NCBI GenBank assembly: GCA_949317995.1
Contig: OX439039.1
Span: 75,746,002-75,810,001, forward strand
Source: Acholoe squamosa
Lineage: Eukaryota > Annelida > Polychaeta > Phyllodocida > Polynoidae
Length of the DNA stretch: 64,000 nucleotides
Reading direction: 5' to 3'
Shown here: one piece after another, positions 56,335 to 64,000 of the stretch
Position numbering within the stretch: position 1 is the stretch's first letter
Layout of the letters: every line of letters starts with the position of its first letter
Program-made: the position numbers and the translations under genes
Notes under the pieces: model-generated
Databases searched by the model: none
What the model saw: only the letters and a program-made list of their open reading frames with translations
Told to the model about the DNA's origin: nothing

Positions 56335-56975
56335 CCCCTGACCCTGGTCAACTTTAAATATCAAAGTATGCTGTGGTCAATATGGCCACTGACCCTGGTC
56401 AACTTTACATATCGAAAAATGGTTTCTACCCTATAGTGACTCTGTCCCTTTAGTTCAAGTATTAAGATGGGCAGTGATCAGTGGCAATAAACACTGATTG
56501 AAATATCGAAGTGTACAGTGGTCAATATGGCAATTGACCCTTGCCAACTTAACACAGCATGATCTGGGATATATAGCTGCTGCCCATTTTAACTAAAGGC
56601 TAAATATAGACCTATAAACTGATAAATATAGAGTGATCAAAATGGCAATTGAACCTGCTCAGCTTTAAATATAAAAAGTACAGATATCAATATGTACACT
56701 GACCCTGGCCAATTTCACACATCCATCAATAATGTGCACTGGGAAATGGGGCAACTGCCTGCTTGAATATAAAAATGGGCAGTGACCAAAATGGCAATTG
56801 GATGTAGTCCTGAAATATCAGAATGGGCAGTGAGCTTATTTTAAATAATAAGAGTGGTAAGTGGTCAACGTGGCCTTTAGATAGGATATACAACGGTATT
56901 CACCAAAGTGATATTGCTACTGGTTTTGCACAGCTCTAAATGCCATAGTGTTGTCAATATGGCAATCTTCGTGGG
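56335..56975. repeat. Degenerate array of GGTCAATATGGC units
   Basis: Variants of tggtcaatatggcaattgac then cctggtcaact occur at about 56374, 56517, 56633, 56690, 56777, 56861 and 56952. Between them lie aaatatcaaagta / aaatatcgaagtg / aatatcagaatgggcag words. Spacing varies from 57 to 143 bp. It looks like an old tandem repeat now scrambled by indels. It begins directly after the E-box cluster. Confidence 0.65.
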
Positions 56976-57092
56976 TCAACATTGAATAGCATGCAGCCAG
57001 ATTACATGTTCAGTGTAGGTCTGCCATCCATGACACATCCCGTATTGAAACAGACACAGGATAAAGTGATGGGGAGGGCTGGGTGTTTAAGT

Positions 57093-57354
57093 TAACCCTT
57101 TAAGAACCGCTGATGCATTCATGCATCATGCCCATTGGTCATCGTGATGCATGAATGTAGCCCTGGCGAGTTTCTCGCCAGGGCTACATTCAAGCATCAT
57201 ACCGAACCTATGGGATTGATACACAAACTCCCGGAGGGTCGGCATGATGCTCCAATGAAGTGCTGGAAAGCAGCCTAGCCAGTACTTCATTGTTGCAACA
57301 TGATGAACAATACACATGAAGCACTTCTGCATTAGCAACCCTTAAAGGTTTTAA
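57093..57354. mobile_element. TTAA multi-hairpin element, best preserved copy
   Basis: TTAACCCTTTAAGAACCGC at the left and AACCCTTAAAGG then TTTTAA at the right. The outer hairpin is gatgcattcatgcatcatgc. Stem 1 is an almost perfect 24-bp pair (tgaatgtagccctggcgagt / ctcgccagggctacattca). The centre pairs cgaacctatgggatt with ccggagggtcggc. Stem 2 pairs ccaatgaagtgctgg with ccagtacttcattg. Use this one as the family reference. Confidence 0.92.
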
Positions 57355-57503
57355 GAGCTTTACTAAAGGGGCTGGAGCTCCTGTGGTGTCCCTATTGTAT
57401 ACCCATTCATTGAGACTGGGGTACATTACGTATGATTGAACGGCATGGGACGCGTTGACTGCACACGTCTGACGTCCCAGCCACCCAATCCTGTCTAGCC
57501 ATT

Positions 57504-57633
57504 GCAATTCTTATGATTTTGGCCAAACTTTATCTCTCTCTATCAACTCCTATCAATGAGGTAAGAACAGTGATACCCTTTTCCCTAATGTTGCTCTATG
57601 AAATTAAGGCAAATTTCCAGCAGAGAATTGGCA
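57504..57633. mobile_element. Short TCACGARTTTGGCCAAA-type remnant
   Basis: Left gcaattcttatgattttggcc, right aggcaaatttccagcagaga then attgg. About 130 bp, so internally deleted. Confidence 0.45.
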
Positions 57634-57662
57634 TCCGCATGCCTGAACAAGGTATATATATG

Positions 57663-57815
57663 CAAGGATGGAAGTCTTCAGTGTTTTCCGTGAAAAAGGG
57701 ATTTTTATGTTCCAAAGCTCTACATGGGTACATTCCTATCAAAAAAGCCTATATCTGAGGGTTTCTTTTGGAGCATTTCTGGGATTCTTTTTGTGCCCAA
57801 TCACTGCCATCCCTG
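57663..57815. mobile_element. CAGGGATGGAAGTC-type MITE
   Basis: Left caaggatggaagtcttcagt, right ccaatcactgccatccctg. Interior gggatttttatgttccaaag and ggagcatttctgggattctt are shared with the other copies. The flanking hexamers TATATG and TAAATA match only partly. Confidence 0.75.
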
Positions 57816-58093
57816 TAAATATTAGACCTGTATCCAGTGTAGCATTGTTCCGCTTTGGGCTAGCTTCCCTCAAGTCCTCTAAACCATGCAGGGTAGACCT
57901 TAACCAAAGCAGCGCAGACAGGGTATGTCCCACCCACCCCACAATATAACCCATACAGAACAAGCCCACCTGCAGCCCCCCTCCTTATACAAATACCTGT
58001 ATAACATAGCTGTGGGTTCACTCACATATCTCCATGGTAACGGTGTATGTTGGGTTTTCATATTGTGAAGGAAATACCACCACAGTGGGCGTG

Positions 58094-58340
58094 TCGGTCA
58101 ATTCTCACGAATTTAGTTTGGGGTAATTTCTAGTTGTGAGGTATGAGTTGTGGGCTTTGTTAAATATCTTGGCAACAAAATTCAGTCAGGGGGTGTACTG
58201 TAAGTCTTCATCGGGTCCCTGATTTGAAGGATTTTCATGTTCCAACAATCTATAGATCTATAGGATATACTTTATACACATATAAAGGGAGTATTTGAGC
58301 ATTTCAGGGGTTGGTGTGTCAAGTAACTTTCTTTTTAGCA
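58094..58340. mobile_element. Two abutting MITE remnants
   Basis: gtcggtcaattctcacgaat then ttagtttgg at 58094 is a left end of the TCACGARTTTGGCCAAA family with no partner. From 58190, gtaagtcttcatcgggtccctgatttg, gattttcatgttccaac and gagcatttcaggggttgg are the interior of a CAGGGATGGAAGTC element whose ends have decayed. Confidence 0.55.
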
Positions 58341-58539
58341 AATGTATTATTAGAATATTGAATCCTGATTTAGATGGAGGCTTTAACAAAACACTTCAGC
58401 TAACAATGTTTATATGCTACCTATGTATAATACTCAAGTATGTACATGTAGTCCCATCACCAAACATGGCAGCACATCCCTTGTCTCCCACCCACAACAG
58501 TGTGTCCTAGGCTCATTTTGGATGTAAATTAAAAGTTGA

Positions 58540-58702
58540 TGTGCTGCATTGCGCTAATTTCCGCCGTATTCAGAGGGCGAAAGAAGCGCTGTCGGCGTTG
58601 ATTACGTCAACTATTCATTGTTAAATGGCGCCAATTAAGGACTTCTACAGCAGACGACATTCAGCTGCTGCTGTAGAGAGCGGCTCCTGGTGTCAGGTTT
58701 AG
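58540..58702 (+). promoter_or_regulatory. CpG patch with CRE half and short ORF
   Basis: tttccgccgtattcagaggg, gaaagaagcgctgtcggcgt and gattacgtcaac concentrate CpGs, and TACGTCA is a CRE variant. An ATG in fair context (ttaaATGGCGCC, 58625) opens 25 codons (MAPIKDFYSRRHSAAAVESG onward) to TAG at 58702. A weak donor (tgtcag then gtttag) lies at 58697. It could be a promoter with a first exon or an upstream ORF; unrecognised. Confidence 0.3.
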
Positions 58703-59294
58703 GCTCCAATATAAACTTCAATATTTTCTGTCCATAGAGGCAGTATTTCATTTCATTCCAGCTTGAAGGGTTGGCAGAGCAGAGAATGGATATAGGTTTA
58801 CAAAAGTGGTAAATTGTGGGGGATCTTGTTGCCCTTTGTAATAACAGTAGGGAATCGTTTAGAATTTGGAATTCTCTGACTTGGATTCCTTGTTTGGATA
58901 GCGATTTCATGAAGTCTTTATTATACTAAATGTATTTGGTGGTGGAAAAGGCAGTTTAAGATTATGGAAGACTTAATTTTATAGAAGGAAACTGAAAGGT
59001 AGAACTCACAGTTAACAGTTAAGCTATTTTTTTTAATGCTCGAACAATCCTATGGATAAAAATAAAACACTATGTTAATTTCAAAGGGTTAAAGTATTTA
59101 AGACTACAGTACCTAAATAACATTGAAACAACCCTCCTGACCTATCACACATGCCCTGTAATTTTACGGAATTGTGTACATCAGTTGCTTCCTCTCTATT
59201 TGGTCACCGCCCAGAAGCAAAGTCCCCTCAGCCTTGACCTACCCCAAGACGTTTGTATTCAACACGTGTACACTACTGACCCGCCCACGCCTCT
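58703..59294. other. No supported feature
   Basis: AT-rich sequence between two promoter-like patches; nothing recognised. Confidence 0.35.
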
Positions 59295-59473
59295 CCCGAT
59301 GACACTTCCGGTTCCCGTCACCACCGACGTTTCCGGTTCCGCCGCGACGCGCGCTCACCGGAAGAGGTCTCCAGAGGGACGATGAGATGGGGTCGGCTGG
59401 TTCCCGAGGCAGTGACGAGTGACGAAGGAGCAGGGGAAAGATACCAGCGACTGGTCAATGATAGAGGCGGCAG
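59295..59473 (+). promoter_or_regulatory. ETS-rich CpG promoter with a candidate first exon
   Basis: CACTTCCGG (59303), TTTCCGGTT (59330) and ACCGGAAG (59357) are three ETS sites within 60 bp in the densest CpG stretch of the window (gttccgccgcgacgcgcgct). From ATG at 59382 an open frame (MRWGRLVPEAVTSDEGAGER onward) runs 92 nt to CAG then GTAACC at 59474, which would be a phase-2 first exon. This is the layout of a housekeeping promoter. The protein is unrecognised and no second exon was identified. Confidence 0.4.
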
Positions 59474-60559
59474 GTAACCCCAGGGGACTGACTGACTACA
59501 CAGTCCCCTAGCGGATCTTTGGTGGCGGCTCGATCCTATGTGCCCTATGGGTCATGTCTTTTTAACTACTAGAAGATGTGCTTGGAGGCAGAGATAGCCC
59601 TTTTGGGCTGCATCAAATGCAGAGGAGAATTTGTTTCAAGAAAATCCACCATTTGAGCGCAGGGTTGTCAATAGCTGCCTACCTCGAATATGTGCCCCTG
59701 AGAGCTATCTTAATTCAAAAACTATATCGGAGAGACAAATAATCAGTGGGCACAGGGAGTTGGACTAGTTGATAATGTTGATAAACTGTTGAAATCTTTT
59801 CTGTGCCCAAAACCCAAAAGGGGAGTACAATGCCGCTGACTCTACCTGTAACTATCAAAACCTGGCAGTTCAGAAACTAGTCAGTGGTGACGACTTTAGG
59901 TCCTCAGGTCGACAATACATAAACAACTACCTTAGGTGGTCAAAATGACGAGTTTAAGTCGTCATCCTGCCCACCTAATTCGTCAGTTTGACAATACTGA
60001 GAATACAGAGTTGTCATACTGACGACTTATGTGGTCATCGCCAGTCGCCAAGAAAAGTATCCTGACCAAAAAGACCTCCAATGCCCTTCCAGCCTGCCTG
60101 CTCCCCATACTGTACTGGTGGTGCCCTCTAGTGGAGTACCACCAGCTGGTACCGACAGGCTGCCCACGACCCCACCATTAGTGCCGGTACCAGCTGAACA
60201 AACCGGTAACCAGCGGATCACCAGGACATTCTGGGACCGCTACTGACTTCTAATGTATTGAATATGCATATAAAATCTAATTTTAATTTTGAAACGGGTT
60301 TTGGTCTATGATGGTATCGCAAATATGTAGGATAACATATTAAAAAAAAAGATTTGAATATATCTAAATCAAATTTAGCCTTTGCTTTTGAGATGTTTCT
60401 GCAACAAAAACAAACACAAAAGGAACTACATGGTATGGTCCATCTTGTGATGACCTACGTAAATAATAACCCAGGTATTGAACTGACTTCATGTAAATGA
60501 GAGGTTCTCATACCTACTTTGTATTTGAAGAGGTAGTCCACCATGTAAATCAATGTCTC
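59474..60559. other. GACGAC-rich stretch; GGTACC inverted repeat; CTCF-like motif
   Basis: 59887-60045 carries repeated gtgacgactt / gacgagtttaagtcgtca words. cagctggtaccgac (60143) and gtgccggtaccagctg (60181) are inverted. GCCCTCTAGTGG (60123) is a reverse-strand CTCF core, within the larger hairpin ctggtggt...accaccag. No gene is recognised. Confidence 0.45.
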
Positions 60560-60985
60560 TGTATTCCCCCAGCCTGGGGGGGGGGCACTGACCCTCTGTT
60601 TGGGTACTAACTGTGGTACCAACCCCACGGAGCGGTGGCTGTCGATGAGTCAAAGGGGAGAAAAAGGGGGGCTGTTAGCTGAATTACATCTTGAAATTAA
60701 GGGGCTGTTAGTACCTTTCATGCCTTGTATGGAACGGAAGTAACTTGTATATTCCATGTTATCACTCCAGGGCTGTGAAATTCCTGAGTATTATTGTCAA
60801 AGAACCTTGATTTACATGGAAAAGGGCCCCAAAAAGGGGGCTATTAAGAGACTTCTTCAAAAAAGGGGGGCTGTAAAAATTGAGCTGTGTTTAAAGGGGC
60901 TGTGATTTGGCAAAAAAGAGGGGGCTGTAGTTTCGCAGTTTGTACCACCAATCAAAGACTCCCCCCGGGTCCCCCAGTCATCTCT
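60560..60985. repeat. Element with repeated GGGGCTGT units
   Basis: aaggggggctgt-like units occur at about 60665, 60698, 60837, 60866, 60893 and 60921, each after an A-rich or plain spacer. The block opens with ccagcctgggggggggg and closes with actccccccgggtcccccag, which are roughly inverted. Probably a MITE with internal subrepeats. Confidence 0.6.
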
Positions 60986-61154
60986 TCCTGGTTGTACAAA
61001 CAATTAGGGTAGGCCCCATGATTTTGCTCCATGCCATGACCCTGGCTGGTTCTTCCTGAGGCAAAGCTTTTCGTCTTTAATCCACTTAACGATCAGAGAC
61101 GGTTTATCCCAAGATCTGAGGAACTTTCGGATCATTCACAGAGCCCTCTGTGTG

Positions 61155-61376
61155 TGGTTGTTTCTCACGAGTTTGGGCAAGACTTTCCAGAGAAAAAGAG
61201 ACCAAGTATGCCTCGCCTTATTGTTTTGGGCCTTGTAAAGTGTATATCGTACAGTCCATTTAGACGAAATTGGGAACACAAACTTCTTGATTTATCTTTT
61301 CTTCACAGAAATAAGTCTTAGAGTAATGAAATAATATTATGTAATGATTTTTGGCCAACATTCTGAGGATCGACCT
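61155..61376. mobile_element. MITE with TCACGARTTTGGCCAAA ends
   Basis: Left ttgtttctcacgagtttggg, right tttttggccaacattctgag then gatcgacc. The interior (aaattgggaacacaaacttc, ttagagtaatgaaataatat) is shared with 37303 and 36257. Confidence 0.75.
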
Positions 61377-62129
61377 TTTGTGCTTTGGAGGGGTGGGTGG
61401 GGGGGGTTAGGGTCACCTGAGGGCCTGTCATCTCGGGTAATGCGGGCAGGGCTTTGATTAGGGCATTAGACCTAGTAATGAAGGGTATTCATTGACCCTG
61501 GAGAATATGGGCCTTAATACGCCTCATGCCCACCTGCAACAAACTGCTCTAGAAAGGTATTGGGTTCAATATGTAATGGGGCTCTACAATAATAGACCTT
61601 CTAGTATTACCTGAGTTTAGGATAGAAAGGTGAAATATTAGCCCATATAGCATGAGGGTCCTGTGGCGGTTTAAGGACAATAAGTATACATGTGTATGGT
61701 CTGAAGGATATTGCGTTTGGTGAAAAATACTTGTGGAGATATGAAATTCTGTTAAGAAACAACTTGAAGAATAAACATGATTTGGACCAAATTCATTCTC
61801 AATTTGCTCTAAAACCACAGTGATTAAGTAGAATCATTTTGCTATGTGTTTTGCTATGTGATCCTTAGTTCAAACTATTAGCATCCAGAATGGTCAGAAT
61901 CCATTCCTTATTACCTCAATGCAGGTCAACCTTACTTATCCCAGGCCTATATATATAGTGTTGTCAGTGGCGGTGCATAGCGGCGGGAGTGGACAATAGA
62001 CTGTTGGGGGCCGCTTCCAGGCAGATTTGGCGCTGACCTATTCCCTGGGTAAATACCAATTTCCTGGTCCAGGTGTCCGCTGTCTGCATTGAGCAGGAGG
62101 AGTAGGGTATGAGGGGTATCTTGGTCCTT
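61377..62129. other. No supported feature
   Basis: A short G-run at 61396 and plain sequence. gtcagtggcggtgcatagcgg at 61963 resembles a transposon end without a partner. Confidence 0.4.
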
Positions 62130-62272
62130 TAACCCTTTAAGGTCCACTAATGCATTAATGCATCATGCCCATTGGTCATCATGATACATGGATGTAGCCC
62201 TGGTGAATAACTCATCAGGGCTAGATTTAACCATCATGCTGACCCTATGGTATCGGTACACTCCTGGAGGGT
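62130..62272. mobile_element. TTAA multi-hairpin element, 3'-truncated
   Basis: TTTAACCCTTTAAGGTCC, the outer hairpin aatgcattaatgcatcatgc, stem 1 gtagccctggtgaataactc / atcagggctagattt and the centre ctgaccctatggtatcgg are clean. It ends abruptly after ctggagggtgagg. Confidence 0.85.
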
Positions 62273-62419
62273 GAGGGGGTGGAGAGATTTCCAAATAATG
62301 ACTAAACCCTGCGATTTTGGCATTCCTGCTTTGGGCTGCTTCAGTCTTCGATCAAGACATCCCAATGACCGTATGTTCCTATAAAAGTGCCGGCACAGAA
62401 GCTGCAGAGGTATTCAAAG

Positions 62420-62506
62420 CGTAAAATGCACCTAAGTTGTAAATAAGCGCTGGGGGTAGAGCCTGATTGAAATCTGCGCCATGACGCTTATACTAGCCAA
62501 TATGGT
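62420..62506. mobile_element. MITE with TACCGTAATG-type ends, fragment
   Basis: aaataagcgctgggggtagag, tgattgaaatctgcgccatg and acgcttatactagccaatat then ggtatg match the family in reverse. Confidence 0.5.
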
Positions 62507-63051
62507 ATGTGTGTATATATTCAAATTTATGTATAGATAGAGAAATGCATGTACAAATAACATACCTTCATGATCAGTTGATTGATCATGCGTTGGAACG
62601 TGCCCTCAAATATTGATTCACACAAGTATAAATAACATGGTATATGCACACAAATGTATGTTCACAATTACTTTATTCAGACAGGAAAGAGCACTGGATG
62701 AGCTATACCTTCCTTAGTAGCCAGATGCCCCCAGCAGATCTCTCTATCCATGTCCTAGCCATGTCCCCATGTCTGCATAGTGACCTACCTTTAACACCCA
62801 TCCCTTGTCCCCCTCAAGGGGCATTGGCCAAGTACAAAATAGTGTTTGTCTGACAAACACAGCAGATAGATTCCAGCCGAATTAGGCTGCATTATTCATC
62901 ATTTGACCTCCTGGAGGCCCCTTCGCCTCGTCCCTCCACGGCTGTGGCCCCCAGCCCAGGCCCCTTGACATGGAAAGTGCGTGTTTAATCTGGATAAAGC
63001 CCACTGTGTCAGGAAGGGCTCTGGGACAGGAGTAAACACCTTAAGGTCCTT
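62507..63051. other. No supported gene
   Basis: The minus frame at 62899 and plus frame at 62644 are unsupported. The palindrome catgatcagttgattgatcatg lies at 62569. Confidence 0.4.
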
Positions 63052-63296
63052 TAACCCTTTATGTGCTGCATAATGTTTTAATACACAATATGCTGTCTTG
63101 ATGCATGAATGCAGCCTCGATGAAAAAATTTTGCATTCATAAATCACGCTGACCATCCAGGTGCGTATTACCTCTGTAGGGACAGCAAGGTTTGTGAATG
63201 CAGTGCTAGTGAGTAGACATGCCAGAGTTGCATTTATTCATCATGGCAACCAGAGGGTATAACTATGCAATCTGTAGCACCTCCATGGTTTAAGCC
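63052..63296. mobile_element. TTAA multi-hairpin element
   Basis: TTTAACCCTTTATGTGCTGC left, tccatggtttaagcc right. Stem 1 atgcatgaatgcagcctcga / attttgcattcataaatcac. Stem 2 gaatgcagtgctagtgagta / gccagagttgcatttattc. Confidence 0.8.
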
Positions 63297-63451
63297 AGCA
63301 TGCCCATCCTGTCTTTCTCTTAGTCAAAGTCCAGTATTTACTGAGAGTGAAGGGAGCGTGCACGGCTCTTGAACATGATCCTGGGAGCACCTGAACTGAC
63401 ATAGGGCAGCCCCCCCCCCCCTCCCAACATCATATAGCTCACCTCTGTGGT

Positions 63452-63645
63452 TGGTCGATTTTGTTCAACTTTGTGTCAAACCCCTACTACACTACTATTT
63501 GAGGAAAAGATAAATTGATTTAATAGTCTAGTAAGTGTTCACTTTGTCCAGAGATTGCTTATAATATACAGTTTCTAGAAACCAAATGCATTGTGGCAAA
63601 CTTTAATTTTACTGTCAAGTTTTGTCCAAACTGAGGGGCTATGAC
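63452..63645. mobile_element. TCACGARTTTGGCCAAA-type remnant
   Basis: Left ggtcgattttgttcaacttt, right caagttttgtccaaactgag. The interior aaaagataaattgatttaat resembles the rest of the family. Low identity, so tentative. Confidence 0.4.
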
Positions 63646-64000
63646 ACAGACTCCTTTATTCAGTCTTACCTTACCTGTAGAATTTCATCTTCAAATCATC
63701 TCCCCCTCAGGGTTCTTCACAAAGCCAGGTGCAAATGACTAATGAGGGCCTGTGAAGTCAGGCTTATAAGCTCTTTTAAACACCATCAATTTTCCCCAAA
63801 AACATAGAAGTTCTATGGCTACCACCCAATTCCCAATCCAGGCACATGTCCCAAGTTAAAGAAAGCCCACTTGCCTAAATGATAAAAAGGGTAAATAAAA
63901 ATAGACGGTTCATTTTAGTTAAACTGGAAGAGAATTCATCCTCATTCACTAAATCAGTGGCCAGCACACTCCTTAAACATCCTGTAAACACAAAAAGATT
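63646..64000. other. No supported feature
   Basis: AT-rich end of the window; nothing recognised. Confidence 0.4.

Noticed and set aside
59185..59385. Plus frame of 66 codons crossing the ETS-rich promoter
   Set aside because: It runs through the probable promoter itself and ends at its core; more likely an effect of CpG-rich composition.
1083..63296. CRISPR-like or bacterial REP-like interpretation of the repeated palindromes
   Set aside because: Copies are dispersed, 200-270 bp long, with transposon-type ends and no regular spacers, and the genome is clearly eukaryotic.

Overview
This is a gene-poor stretch of a eukaryotic nuclear genome. There are no dense ORFs, no operons and no ribosome binding sites. 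The longest open frame is only 179 codons. CpG is scarce except in a few short clusters, TG/CA words are common, and pieces of DNA transposon lie every few hundred bases. The repeat types (CAGGGGCGTAG and TACCGTAATG ends, CACTGCAAAAA ends, many long poly-G runs) resemble those of marine invertebrates, perhaps an invertebrate deuterostome or a lophotrochozoan. I cannot name the species.

The window is dominated by one family that I call the TTAA multi-hairpin element. About 36 whole or partial copies of roughly 200-270 bp occur from base 1083 to base 63296, or 10-14% of the window by eye. The ends read TTAA-CCCTTTAAGGGC ... GCCCTTAAAGGG-TTAA, which fits a non-autonomous piggyBac-like element. 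The interior is a string of hairpins: CATCATG-type stems, a GCCCTGGCGAG or GTGCTGGCGAG long stem, a central GACCC/GGGTC stem, and a second long stem.

Other families, defined by inverted ends, are: (a) two 888-bp copies with CACTGCAAAAA ends at TA (20071, 22310) and a 1260-bp cousin with CACTGTAAG ends (17542); (b) a 913-bp CACAGAG element packed with GAGTC words (26522); (c) CAGGGATGGAAGTC elements with 6-bp target duplications (five copies); (d) TCACGARTTTGGCCAAA elements (about ten copies); (e) CAGGGGCGTAG elements (three); (f) TACCGTAATG / GCGCTTATAAG elements (four); (g) small hairpin elements. Several are nested in one another, which orders the insertions in time.

Gene evidence is thin. 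The most suggestive signals are three plus-strand sites (13050, 34066, 51661) where a good branch point, pyrimidine tract and CAG acceptor run straight into GTGAGT, each with a second strong donor 62-64 nt further on. This is the layout of recursive splice sites with short RS-exons and suggests that much of the window could be one very long plus-strand intron. Short CpG-rich clusters with ETS, NRF-1, CRE, E-box or X-box words lie near 8.3, 16.3, 19.25, 46.45, 49.0, 56.2, 58.6 and 59.35 kb. Two of them open into possible first exons (48996 and 59382). A 190-bp cluster of six CACGTG/CATGTG sites at 56.1-56.3 kb looks like a real regulatory module. None of these has been tested against transcripts or other genomes.
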